The notes beneath the pieces were generated by a model. The model ran no database searches. It was not told the DNA's origin and worked only from the letters and a program-made list of their open reading frames with translations. From contig JAQVPE010000027.1 in the NCBI GenBank assembly GCA_028702245.1, forward strand, positions 1 through 8,288: a DNA stretch of 8,288 bases, read 5' to 3'. Position 1 is the first letter of the stretch, and the number at the start of each line of letters is the position of its first letter. The position numbers and the translations under genes were made by a program. The DNA is from Candidatus Izemoplasmatales bacterium (GTDB taxonomy: Bacteria; Bacillota_I; Bacilli_A; Izemoplasmatales; Hujiaoplasmataceae). Positions 1-7,115 of this stretch are shown here, piece after piece.

Positions 1-1
1 A

Positions 2-520
2 ACCAAAGAATTCGGGAAGATCCTTTTTTCAACTTATTCTAAACCTTTGGAAGCCTATTCAACTCGCCGATATGCGAAACAAGAAGCTAAGCATTTCACA
101 AAAAGCGATGTCGAAGCAATCAACTTCGGCGACAAGCTCCATAAAACTTTCGAGTTCTTTGACTTCCATGATGTCCGGAACTCCCTTCTCAAAGTTCAAG
201 ATGACTGGCGTCTCTTTTTTACAAAACTGCTTGAGACCGAGCCTTTCCATAATCTTGAAAATGCCAAAATCCATCAAGAACTCCCCTTCATCAATGTCGA
301 AGAAGATACTACCAGAAGCGGGGTGATCGACCTTGTCATCGAATATGATGATCTTTGCCACATCATCGATTACAAACTCAAAGCTGTCGATGATCCGGCG
401 TACCTAAATCAACTTGAGGGTTATCGAAACTACCTCTTCCAAGTTACCGGAAAACCCATCAAAACCTATCTGTATTCGATTCTTGAGCAAAAACTTATCG
501 AGATCGGAGAAACAAAATGA
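2..520 (+). CDS. addA: AddA-like helicase-nuclease, C-terminal nuclease domain (5' partial)
   Basis: The reading frame is open to the left edge of the window (codons from base 2, no in-frame stop), so this is the last 172 residues of a longer protein; a TTG at 47 is in frame but is probably not a real start. The visible part fits the PD-(D/E)XK nuclease domain at the C-terminus of RecB/AddA-type enzymes. It shows a GDKLH histidine motif (His codon at 140), SGVIDL with its Asp at 329, IIDYK with Asp at 368 and Lys at 374, and a downstream NQLEGY motif, in the family's order. AddB also ends in a nuclease domain but carries a four-cysteine iron-sulfur cluster, and only one cysteine is seen here, so AddA is the better fit. 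In AddAB the domain cuts DNA during double-strand break processing in the cytoplasm. The gene ends in ATGA, overlapping the next start. The helicase part lies outside the window, so the symbol is moderately sure. Confidence 0.8.
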   Translation, partial: TKEFGKILFSTYSKPLEAYSTRRYAKQEAKHFTKSDVEAINFGDKLHKTFEFFDFHDVRNSLLKVQDDWRLFFTKLLETEPFHNLENAKIHQELPFINVEEDTTRSGVIDLVIEYDDLCHIIDYKLKAVDDPAYLNQLEGYRNYLFQVTGKPIKTYLYSILEQKLIEIGETK

Positions 521-2289
521 TCCCAACCCCAAAAGAACAAACGTTTTTTGATGGAAAGTATCAAGTACCAAGCGTGTGGAGGTGCCAGATCCCCAAAATG
601 CTTTCCGGGTTGAGCGATATTCTCGACCAGTATTTTACTTGGAACAAAGCCAATGAAGCAGATAGAGAATTGACCTTTTTCGTCAATCCCCAGATAATGG
701 GCGAAGCGTACAGCCTGGAAGTTAAGGAAGACGGCGTTTTGATCGAAGCTGGCAACTACCAAGGAGCCGTCCATGCGGTCGCGACTTTGATATCCTTATG
801 CAAAACGAAGACGATTGAGCTGATGAAGATATTCGATTATCCCGATCTCAAAATCCGCGGTTTTCTCCTTGATATCAGCCGCGACAAAATCCCGACTATG
901 AAAACGCTGAAACAACTTATCGATAAGCTGATGCTTTTAAAATACAACCATTTGGAGTTGTATGTCGAAGGGTTTTCCCTGAAACTGCCAGCTTTTCCCG
1001 AACTTCCCCATGACGACCCTTTGACGCTGATCGAGTTTGTCGAGCTCCAAGAATACGCTCAAGTGCGCGGCATCGATCTTGTTCCCAACATCAATACCTT
1101 CGGACACATGACCAAATGGCTGTCTCTTTCAAGGTACCAAGATTTAGCCGAGTCACCTGAAGGCTTCCTCATGGAAGGATATCCATTTCCGCCTTCGACA
1201 CTGAATCCTTGCGACCCTAGAAGCCAAGAACTTGCCTTGAAGATCGTTGAAGATGTAATCGAAACTTCGACTTCGGGTTATTTCAATTTAAACGGCGACG
1301 AGCCGTTTGAACTAGGCTCGGGAAAAAGCAAAGAAGCCTGTGATTTGACTTCAAAAGGCAACGTATATCTGATGCACATGCGTCCTTTGATCGAGAAAGT
1401 CTGCAATCGAGGCAAGAGACCTTTGATCTGGGGGGATGTGCTCCGCAATCACTTGGAAACGATCGCGGCATTGCCAATAGCCGCAATCGTCGTCGATTGG
1501 GGCTATGATCGGGACTACGACTTCAATTATCTTCCGGCCAAACTCCAGGGCAACCATGAATTCTTGCTGGCACCGGGGACATCGTCTTGGAACAGCTTCA
1601 CCGGCAGATTCGTCGATATGAAGTCTTCGATCGACAATGCCAAAAGGGCGGCCGTAAAATATGGAGCCTTGGGCATGCTCTTGACTGATTGGGGGGATTT
1701 CTCCCATCCCCAGCCGTTGGTGGTATCTTACCCGGCCATCGCCTATTTCGCTAATTCGGCCTGGTCCGGAGTTTCGGATGAGGCCCAGGTTTTTGCGGAG
1801 TCTGACAGGCTTCTCTTTGATTGTCAAGAAGGTTACGCAAAAATCATTGCCGATCTGGGAAAATATAATGAACTGGAGCCGTTCTATCTTAACAATCGCA
1901 CCATGACTTTTGCGAGTTGGATGTATGTCGACAAAGCCAGTGATAACCCGCTTCCCCTCAAACAGGCAATCTGGAAAGCCGCTCTTACAAAACTTGATCT
2001 TGGCAGCCAAACCGAAGCAATTATCAGGCTCGTTGATGATAATCTCGCCAAAATCACTGGCGACGACCTTGAGGCCCAGGAAATCCGTCAAGCAGCGCTA
2101 CTCGTCAAAGCTTCCGCGCTTTTGAACCAAGTAGCTTCGGGAATGACTTCAGCAATCGAAAAGGCAAAAGCGATTATCTTAGAGATCCGGGAATCCTATG
2201 AAAAGCTCTGGCTTCGCCGCAACCGGTCTTCAGGACTCAAAAACAGCCTGAAAACACTCGAATTGTTGCTAGCCTTCTTAGACAATTGA
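517..2289 (+). CDS. Family 20 glycoside hydrolase, beta-N-acetylhexosaminidase-like, cytosolic
   Basis: This 590-residue protein has the layout of GH20 enzymes, which remove terminal GlcNAc or GalNAc by substrate-assisted catalysis. Residues 1-105 look like the small N-terminal GH20b domain (EDGVLIEAGNYQGAVHAVATL at 71-91). A TIM barrel follows from about 107, beginning DYPDLKIRGFLLDISRDK and then KYNHLELYVE near 142. The likely catalytic Asp-Glu pair is D261-E262 in NLNGDEPFELG, followed by tryptophans in WGD (305), DWG (328), SSWN (358) and DWGD (392), of the kind that line the sugar pocket. Residues from about 430 onward appear helical. There is no signal peptide or membrane segment, so it probably acts on imported or recycled amino-sugar oligosaccharides in the cytoplasm. 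The start is supported by GGAGA at 506-510, six bases before ATG, and its ATG overlaps the upstream stop (ATGA), so the two genes are translationally coupled. Exact substrate and subfamily are not visible; a GlcNAcase or GalNAcase is equally possible. Confidence 0.85.
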   Translation: MIPTPKEQTFFDGKYQVPSVWRCQIPKMLSGLSDILDQYFTWNKANEADRELTFFVNPQIMGEAYSLEVKEDGVLIEAGNYQGAVHAVATLISLCKTKTIELMKIFDYPDLKIRGFLLDISRDKIPTMKTLKQLIDKLMLLKYNHLELYVEGFSLKLPAFPELPHDDPLTLIEFVELQEYAQVRGIDLVPNINTFGHMTKWLSLSRYQDLAESPEGFLMEGYPFPPSTLNPCDPRSQELALKIVEDVIETSTSGYFNLNGDEPFELGSGKSKEACDLTSKGNVYLMHMRPLIEKVCNRGKRPLIWGDVLRNHLETIAALPIAAIVVDWGYDRDYDFNYLPAKLQGNHEFLLAPGTSSWNSFTGRFVDMKSSIDNAKRAAVKYGALGMLLTDWGDFSHPQPLVVSYPAIAYFANSAWSGVSDEAQVFAESDRLLFDCQEGYAKIIADLGKYNELEPFYLNNRTMTFASWMYVDKASDNPLPLKQAIWKAALTKLDLGSQTEAIIRLVDDNLAKITGDDLEAQEIRQAALLVKASALLNQVASGMTSAIEKAKAIILEIRESYEKLWLRRNRSSGLKNSLKTLELLLAFLDN

Positions 2290-2307
2290 ACTTAATTATG
2301 TTATAAT
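2279..2307 (+). promoter_or_regulatory. Sigma-A-type promoter with extended -10, upstream of the Sel1 genes
   Basis: TAGACA at 2279-2284 (five of six matches to the -35 consensus) is separated by exactly 17 bases from a perfect TATAAT at 2302-2307. A TG at 2299-2300 gives an extended -10. The -35 lies inside the final codons of the hydrolase gene and its stop codon sits in the spacer. Transcription would start near 2313-2315, leaving a leader of only about 17 bases before the next ATG, just enough for the ribosome binding site. A 6-bp A/T inverted repeat (2294-2299 with 2303-2308) spans the -10; it may be only base composition. Confidence 0.75.
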
Positions 2308-2315
2308 TTTGGATA

Positions 2316-2323
2316 AAGGCGGG
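2316..2323 (+). promoter_or_regulatory. Ribosome binding site that fixes the start of the first Sel1 gene
   Basis: AAGGCGGG ends seven bases before the ATG at 2331. An ATG at 2324 lies directly after it but in another frame that leads to a short, unconserved reading frame, so 2331 is the better start. Confidence 0.55.
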
Positions 2324-2330
2324 ATGAAAG

Positions 2331-3287
2331 ATGAACGATACCACATTGATCCAGTCGGCCATCAGGGAATACGAGTCCAGGCATTATCAAACTTCGTATC
2401 CCCTCTTTCGGAAACTGTCGAAGAAAAACGACAAAGATGCGCTTTATTACCTAGGCCTGCATCTTTTTTACGGCCGCGGCGTCCCCAAAAACGAAGCCGA
2501 GGCGTTCAAACTATTCACAAAAGCCGCCATTGAACTCCATGCCGGCGCCATCATGATGCTGGGACTTTGCCACGAGGAAGGTCAGGGCGTCGTCAAAAAC
2601 TTGAAACAAGCATATGAGTATTACGTAGCCGCCAGCCATCAGGGAAACCAGGATGCCTCCTTGAAGTTGGCCGAGTTTTATGAGAAAGGCATCATCGTTG
2701 AACAAAGCTTCGCGAAAGCTTTGGAATTCTACGTCGATCTCGCCAAACGCGACAATGCCTACGCTATGTATCAGATCGGTAAAGCCTATTTTCTCGGCGA
2801 GGGTCTCAAGAAGAATCTGGAGTCAGCCTACTCTTGGTTCAACAAAGCCCTGAGCAAAGGCTCAGTGGATGCCATGAACTACTTCCGGCTGATCGGCACG
2901 AAGAGCGCCCGCGATATTCGGGAAACGAAATCCCTCTATTCCATTGCAAAAGATTATTATGCCTCCGATGAACCGAAGAATGCGATCATCTACTTTGAAA
3001 TCGCTGCCCGCGAAGGCATCAGCGAAGCTTACCGCGATCTCTCAGAAGCTTATAAGGTCGGCCGCGGCGTTGAGATGTCGCCTTTGAAGTCATTCGAATA
3101 CATGCTCAAAGGAGCCGAAAGCAAAGATATCCCCGCCATGATTGCCCTCGCAAAAAAATATGAAGCCGGCGACGGTGTTGAATCTTCGTTTATCCGCGCG
3201 GAGAAGTGGTACCTCGAAGCAGCCAAAAACGATTCCCTCGAAGCAAAAAACGAATTGCTTTCTCTAAGGGGGTATCCGTATGAATAA
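2331..3287 (+). CDS. Sel1-repeat protein, 318 aa
   Basis: The protein is built almost wholly of Sel1-like repeats, helix-turn-helix units of about 36 residues related to TPRs that form curved scaffolds for protein binding. Units can be set at roughly 36-71, 72-107, 108-143 and 144-179, then a break with a poorly matching stretch (about 185-200), then 201-231, 232-267 and 268-303. Signature pieces are YYLGLHLFYGRGVPKNEAEA, MLGLCHEEGQGV, IGKAYFLGEGLKKN, LSEAYKVGRGVEMSPLKSFE and KKYEAGDGV...AEKWYLEAAKN. There is no signal peptide or transmembrane segment, and only one cysteine (C80), unlike the disulfide-paired Sel1 proteins secreted by Helicobacter, so it is probably cytosolic. It is the first gene after the promoter at 2279-2307, and its end overlaps the next Sel1 gene by 8 bases. 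Sel1 proteins generally act as adaptors; the partner cannot be read from the sequence. Confidence 0.88.
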   Translation: MNDTTLIQSAIREYESRHYQTSYPLFRKLSKKNDKDALYYLGLHLFYGRGVPKNEAEAFKLFTKAAIELHAGAIMMLGLCHEEGQGVVKNLKQAYEYYVAASHQGNQDASLKLAEFYEKGIIVEQSFAKALEFYVDLAKRDNAYAMYQIGKAYFLGEGLKKNLESAYSWFNKALSKGSVDAMNYFRLIGTKSARDIRETKSLYSIAKDYYASDEPKNAIIYFEIAAREGISEAYRDLSEAYKVGRGVEMSPLKSFEYMLKGAESKDIPAMIALAKKYEAGDGVESSFIRAEKWYLEAAKNDSLEAKNELLSLRGYPYE

Positions 3288-4989
3288 CCAAATGACGCCG
3301 AAAGCCTTGAATGAACTGGGAGATAAATACTTCCACGGCCAAGGGACGCCAGTCAATATCGAACTGGCTTACACTTACTACAAGCAAGCTGCCGATGCCG
3401 GAAATCCAGTGGGGTTGTATAATGTCGGCAAGTATTTTCAAGAGAAGAAAGACTATAAAGGCGCTCTCGATTATTACCAGAGATCGCTTTCATCCGGCTA
3501 TTCCAGAGCCTATTTGACGCTCGCAACAATGGCGATCCAAGGCCTGGGCATGCGCAAAAGCAAGAAAAAAGCTTTCAAATACACCTTTGAGGGAGCCTCG
3601 CTTGGCGATACAGACGCCTACGTCCAACTCGCCAAATACTACCACCAGGCGATCGGTTGCAAGCGCGATGACAAGAAAGTGTGGGAGTACTACCAGAAGG
3701 CTGCCGATCTCGGCAATCCCGAGGGGATGTACAACCTGGCTTTACTGATGCTTGAAACCCCCAAAGGGAAGAAGGATCCCCAAGCGGCGCTCGGATGGCT
3801 CGACAAGGCCGGTGAAGCCGGCTACCGCGAAGCCATCATCAAAGCCCGGGAACTTTATCAAAAACCGCATCCCGCTTTCAAGAAGCGCTCCGTGATGTCT
3901 TTAAGCGAACTCGCTTTTCATTATGAGGAGCTGCTCGCCGGTTGTAATGATGAGCAAGCGCTGATTGCTGTTTCCCTCGCCTATTTTGAAGGCACGAACA
4001 TCACCAAGAGAAGTCCTGAAAAAGCGCTTAGATATTTTAAGAAACTAGTAGAGATCGATCATCCCGTCGGCCATTACGGATATGGCAGCTGCCTGATCGA
4101 AGGCCTTGGGATCGAAAAAGACTGCAAGTTGGGACTGAAACATCTTGAAACCTCGGCTTCAAGAGGCAACGAGGCCGCTATGGGCAAACTCGGTGATGCC
4201 TACCGTCTCGGGCAGGGAGTCCCTCCCGACCCCGAAACCGCAAAGAAATGGTACTATGAGGCGGCCAAGCACAACAACCATGACGCCTTGCTCAACCTCG
4301 GACTTCTCCATTATCGCGGCGAGATCATGAATCCGAGCGCCGAGCTTGCTTACCAATATGTAGAAAATGCCGTCAAAAAAGGAAGCACGCAAGCCTACTA
4401 TTGGCTCGGGGTCTTCTTTGAAAAGGGCATTGGTTGCCCAAAGGATCTGGGGGAGGCTCAAAAGGCCTTTCAAAAAGCGATAGCGCTCAAAATTGTCAGT
4501 GCCGCCTACAAATACGGCTGTCTGCTTTATGAGGAAGCCCTTCTGACGAAGAGCAAGCGCAAAGCTGATATTCTGTTCCAAAAAGCCAAGGAACAGCTGA
4601 TCAACTACGTCAAGAGCGTCCAACCTAATGCCGCCAACGCCGGTTTCGCTTCATTCTATCTTGCAAGCATCTATCAGAATGGGTATGGTGTGGAACCATC
4701 TCAAAGAACCACGCGCTATTGGCTCGAACTTTCAGCCGGCTTCGGATTTCCCAAAGCAATGGTCGAAATGTACCGGTTATTGAAACCGTCCGAGTTCAAT
4801 CTCGCCCTCAAGTATCTCAAACGGGCGGTTGAAGTCGAAAAAGATCCGGAAGCGATCTATGAAATGGGTCTGTTGTACCTCGAAGGCTACGCTTCGATTG
4901 AAAAGAACACCCATCAAGCCAATAAATACTTCGAACTCGCGGCAAAACTCAGCTATAAACCGGCTCTCGACCGGCTGATGATGAGATAG
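3280..4989 (+). CDS. Large Sel1-repeat protein, 569 aa
   Basis: A second Sel1 solenoid with about 14 recognisable units covering nearly the whole chain: roughly 9-43, 44-75, 76-111, 112-147, 148-183, a linker near 184-225 (KPHPAFKKRSVMS), then 226-261, 262-297, 298-333, 334-369, 370-405, a longer one at 406-450, then 453-491, 492-522 and 523-560. Clear units include KLGDAYRLGQGVPPDPETAK followed by KWYYEAAK, and YWLGVFFEKGIGCPKDLGEA. Some units (44-75 and 492-522) are about four residues short, which is the length of a plain TPR. No signal peptide or membrane span is seen; the six cysteines are not regularly paired, which fits a cytosolic protein. The ATG overlaps the preceding gene by 8 bases and has its own site, AAGGGGG at 3266-3272, seven bases upstream. 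Tandem arrangement and coupling suggest that the two Sel1 proteins work together, perhaps as one scaffold; that is inference. Confidence 0.88.
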   Translation: MNNQMTPKALNELGDKYFHGQGTPVNIELAYTYYKQAADAGNPVGLYNVGKYFQEKKDYKGALDYYQRSLSSGYSRAYLTLATMAIQGLGMRKSKKKAFKYTFEGASLGDTDAYVQLAKYYHQAIGCKRDDKKVWEYYQKAADLGNPEGMYNLALLMLETPKGKKDPQAALGWLDKAGEAGYREAIIKARELYQKPHPAFKKRSVMSLSELAFHYEELLAGCNDEQALIAVSLAYFEGTNITKRSPEKALRYFKKLVEIDHPVGHYGYGSCLIEGLGIEKDCKLGLKHLETSASRGNEAAMGKLGDAYRLGQGVPPDPETAKKWYYEAAKHNNHDALLNLGLLHYRGEIMNPSAELAYQYVENAVKKGSTQAYYWLGVFFEKGIGCPKDLGEAQKAFQKAIALKIVSAAYKYGCLLYEEALLTKSKRKADILFQKAKEQLINYVKSVQPNAANAGFASFYLASIYQNGYGVEPSQRTTRYWLELSAGFGFPKAMVEMYRLLKPSEFNLALKYLKRAVEVEKDPEAIYEMGLLYLEGYASIEKNTHQANKYFELAAKLSYKPALDRLMMR

Positions 4990-4998
4990 GAGGGAAAG

Positions 4999-5550
4999 AT
5001 GAAAATTCTCTTGCATATTTGTTGCGCTCCTTGCAGCGTGATGTCGATCAAGGCTTTAAGGGATGAAGGTCACGATGTGACCGGCTATTGGTACAATCCC
5101 AATATCCATCCGGCGACCGAGTATCTCGCCAGGCTCGAGCAACTCGAATCATACGCCAAAACGATCGAACTCCCACTTATCGTCAATGATTATTACGGTC
5201 TCGAAATGTTCCTTGAAAACGTCAATAACGACATTGAAAACCGCTGTGACTTCTGTTATCGAGAGAGGTTGAGGGTGACGGCGAAAACGGCCAAGGAGAA
5301 AGGCTTTGACGCTTTTTGTTCGACGCTCTTCATCTCGCCCCATCAAAAGCATGAGGAAATGCACAGTATCGCTCTCGAGATCGCTCAAAAAGAAGGGATC
5401 GCTTTCCATTACGTCGACTTCAGGCCTTACTACAAAGATGGACGCGAGTTTGCCCGCAATCAAGGGTTTTACATGCAAAAGTATTGCGGCTGCATTTTCA
5501 GCGAGCACGATCGTTACAAGAAGAAGTTGGCAAACAGAAGCCGGGGATGA
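4999..5550 (+). CDS. queH: Epoxyqueuosine reductase QueH
   Basis: At 183 residues this matches the QueH family (formerly DUF208), which reduces epoxyqueuosine to queuosine in the anticodon of Asp, Asn, His and Tyr tRNAs, replacing the cobalamin enzyme QueG. All the hallmark cysteines are present: LLHICCAPC at the N-terminus (C8, C9, C12), NRCDFCYRERL (C83, C86), FCSTLFISPHQKH in the middle (C107), and QKYCGCIFSEHDRYKKK at the end (C163, C165). In the family these bind an iron-sulfur centre and form a redox-active pair. Length and motif order are complete, so the enzyme should be active in the cytoplasm. AGGAGGG at 4988-4994 overlaps the TAG stop of the preceding Sel1 gene and sits four bases before ATG. 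It is the last gene before a terminator. No other queuosine gene lies in the window, so it could serve de novo synthesis or salvage. Confidence 0.95.
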   Translation: MKILLHICCAPCSVMSIKALRDEGHDVTGYWYNPNIHPATEYLARLEQLESYAKTIELPLIVNDYYGLEMFLENVNNDIENRCDFCYRERLRVTAKTAKEKGFDAFCSTLFISPHQKHEEMHSIALEIAQKEGIAFHYVDFRPYYKDGREFARNQGFYMQKYCGCIFSEHDRYKKKLANRSRG

Positions 5551-5566
5551 TTCTCCGGCTATTTTT
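5539..5566 (+). terminator. Intrinsic terminator overlapping the queH stop codon
   Basis: A 9-bp stem (AGCCGGGGA at 5539-5547 with TCTCCGGCT at 5552-5560, one G-U pair) closes a four-base loop and is followed by ATTTTT. The loop TGAT contains the stop codon of queH, so the last three codons form the left arm. It separates the Sel1-queH unit from the membrane-protein unit. Confidence 0.85.
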
Positions 5567-5576
5567 GTTGGCTTTA

Positions 5577-5605
5577 TTGCAAAAGGCTACGAGATTAAGT
5601 AGAAT
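5577..5605 (+). promoter_or_regulatory. Probable sigma-A promoter upstream of the DUF5058 gene
   Basis: TTGCAA at 5577-5582 (four of six) and TAGAAT at 5600-5605 (five of six) are 17 bases apart, right after the terminator. Transcription would begin near 5612, about 20 bases before the ATG at 5632. The -35 is weak, so this is less sure than the promoter at 2279, but the preceding terminator means the following genes need a promoter here. Confidence 0.55.
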
Positions 5606-5631
5606 GGTGACAGACAGAAAGGAGATAACCT

Positions 5632-6438
5632 ATGTTTCTCGCTACTAACGATGTATCATTGCTTAAGGAAGCCTGGTGGATGTACTTGCTGGGCGGCCTT
5701 GTCACTGCCTTCATCATTTTAGGTTCCGTCTACTTTGGCATCAAGGGCTATCAACAAGCCAAAGAACTGAAAATGCCGCAGGCGACGATCAAAAAAACCG
5801 TTATCAGTTCAATCAGTTTCTCGGTATTGCCCTCAATCGGGATCTTCATCGGGGTGATCACGATGGCTGGATTGCTCGGGATTCCCTTGCCCTGGATCAG
5901 GCTCTCGGTCGTTGGCGCGCTCCACTACGAACTGATGGCCGTATCGGTTGCCTCAGAAGGCATTACGGTTGCGACCATGACCATGGAGAATTTCGTGACC
6001 ATCGCGTTTGCGATGACGATCTCAATCATGTGGGGTGGTCTTTTCGCACTCTTCTTTTTCAAAAAATACCAAGCGAAGGTCTTGAACAAGGTCACCTCCG
6101 GGAATGAACGAAGTTTTGGCAAACTGTTGTTCGACGCTGTCTTCATCGGCATGATCTCGGCATATCTCGGCGATGCCTTCGCCAAGATATTCCGCTATGA
6201 CACAAAGGTCGTCGTGGACGGGTCCTATGTGATCGATGGCCAAGGCAACTATGTCCTTGAAGACAACAGGACCTTTGTGCCGATCATCGTCTTTTTGTCG
6301 GCGATGCTTTTCATGGGTTTTCTCGATCTATTGATCAAAAAAGCTAAACTCAAATGGCTTGAAAACTTTCAACTAGCATTATCGATGCTTTTCGGCATGA
6401 CGATTGCCGTCTTGCTCGGAATCGGAGGAATCTACTGA
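5632..6438 (+). CDS. DUF5058 family integral membrane protein
   Basis: This 268-residue protein is very hydrophobic, with six or seven likely spans near 16-37, 59-82, 90-110, 119-143, 163-187, 214-235 and 244-268. The block PSIGIFIGVITMAGLLGIP continuing into LPWIRLSVVGALHYELMAVS (about 67-105) and the segment FIGMISAYLGDAFAKI (171-186) are what I recognise as the DUF5058 family, known from Firmicutes but without an assigned function as far as I know. A polar loop of about 25 residues (188-213, rich in Asp, Val and Gly) separates the last two or three spans. Start: AAAGGAG at 5618-5624 lies seven bases before ATG. The stop codon shares its last base with the next ATG (TGATG), so the two membrane proteins are translationally coupled and probably form one complex. 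A transporter is the natural guess given the following amidohydrolase, but no transport motif proves it. Confidence 0.8.
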   Translation: MFLATNDVSLLKEAWWMYLLGGLVTAFIILGSVYFGIKGYQQAKELKMPQATIKKTVISSISFSVLPSIGIFIGVITMAGLLGIPLPWIRLSVVGALHYELMAVSVASEGITVATMTMENFVTIAFAMTISIMWGGLFALFFFKKYQAKVLNKVTSGNERSFGKLLFDAVFIGMISAYLGDAFAKIFRYDTKVVVDGSYVIDGQGNYVLEDNRTFVPIIVFLSAMLFMGFLDLLIKKAKLKWLENFQLALSMLFGMTIAVLLGIGGIY

Positions 6439-7103
6439 TGAAGAAAATCCTCAGCGTCAATGACTTGATGCACCGGCGCGGCCGGATCTTCATGGTCATC
6501 GGCCTGTCGGTGATGTTGATGGTTCCGATTTTGATCTGGTTGATCTCGGGAGTGGGTCCCGACGGCGGCAAACTCGCCCTCGCGATTCTTGGACTGTCGC
6601 TATTGTTTCTTCCGGGCGGAATTATCGAAGTCATCACCTACGCTCCCTTCCTCGGAACTGGAGCGACTTATCTAGCCTTTATCACCGGCAACCTCGTCAA
6701 CTTGAAGATCCCCTGCGTCATGAACGCTCGCGAGCTCACCAAGACCGAGATCGGCACTCCGGAAAACGAGGTTGTCGCCTTGATATCCGTTGCCGTTTCG
6801 ACGCTCACGACCGTCTCGATCATGACCGTCGGCGTAATTCTTCTGATACCGCTCAGACCGGTTCTCGAAGCGCCAATCTTGCAACCGGCGTTCAATTGGG
6901 TCGTCAGCGCGCTCTTCGGCGCTCTTGGCTACAAATACTATCTCCGCAACCCAAAATTTGCGATTGCCCCCATCTTTTTCTCGCTATTACTGGGATTTTT
7001 GGCTCCGGCATTCGTCTATGGAAATGTCTTGATTGTCGTTGTGATCATGGCGGTCGTTTCGGTTCTTTTCGCCAAATTGATCTACGATCGCAAATGGGTT
7101 TAG
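6438..7103 (+). CDS. Multi-span membrane protein, partner of the DUF5058 protein
   Basis: The 221-residue product has a short basic N-terminus (MKKIL, MHRRGR) and about six or seven hydrophobic segments near 17-37, 45-66, 70-90, 111-138, 149-167, 173-192 and 195-213. Between the third and fourth lies a polar loop, NARELTKTEIGTPENEV (96-112), preceded by LGTGATYLAFITGNLVNLKI (72-91). I do not recognise a named domain. Its own binding site, GGAGGAA at 6424-6430, lies seven bases before the ATG, inside the end of the upstream gene, and its start overlaps that gene's stop by one base. The pairing of two similar-sized membrane proteins under one coupled start suggests a two-subunit membrane complex. 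An M20 metallohydrolase gene follows 12 bases after its stop. Function is unknown; permease subunit is an inference from context. Confidence 0.75.
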   Translation: MKKILSVNDLMHRRGRIFMVIGLSVMLMVPILIWLISGVGPDGGKLALAILGLSLLFLPGGIIEVITYAPFLGTGATYLAFITGNLVNLKIPCVMNARELTKTEIGTPENEVVALISVAVSTLTTVSIMTVGVILLIPLRPVLEAPILQPAFNWVVSALFGALGYKYYLRNPKFAIAPIFFSLLLGFLAPAFVYGNVLIVVVIMAVVSVLFAKLIYDRKWV

Positions 7104-7110
7104 AAAGGTG
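7104..7110 (+). promoter_or_regulatory. Ribosome binding site for the M20 hydrolase gene with clustered start codons
   Basis: AAAGGTG lies between the TAG at 7101 and three nearby ATGs at 7112, 7116 and 7119. The ATG at 7112 is in another frame. The other two are in frame with the long coding region; measured from the AAAGG core, 7116 has a seven-base gap and 7119 a ten-base gap. Confidence 0.5.
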
Positions 7111-7115
7111 AATGA

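Noticed and set aside
47..520. Stand-alone 157-aa protein starting at TTG 47
   Set aside because: The frame continues open to the left edge with matching AddA-like residues and no ribosome binding site before 47, so it is the tail of a larger protein.
1351..2091. Long antisense open frame (246 codons) opposite the GH20 gene
   Set aside because: It lies wholly within a gene with complete GH20 motifs, has no recognisable domain and no promoter or binding site of its own seen. It is a shadow of codon bias on the other strand.
2294..2310. A/T-rich inverted repeat followed by T residues after the hydrolase gene, considered as a terminator
   Set aside because: The 6-bp stem is all A/T with a three-base loop, too weak to terminate; it coincides with a perfect -10 box, so promoter is the better reading.
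2309..2533. Short + strand frame using TTG 2309 or ATG 2324 just after the promoter
   Set aside because: It overlaps the start of the first Sel1 gene in another frame, and its basic, Arg-rich translation resembles no protein. The same ribosome binding site is better spaced for ATG 2331.
4159..4623. Antisense open frame opposite the large Sel1 gene
   Set aside because: Fully inside a clear Sel1 solenoid; its sequence shows no family features and mirrors the repeat codons.
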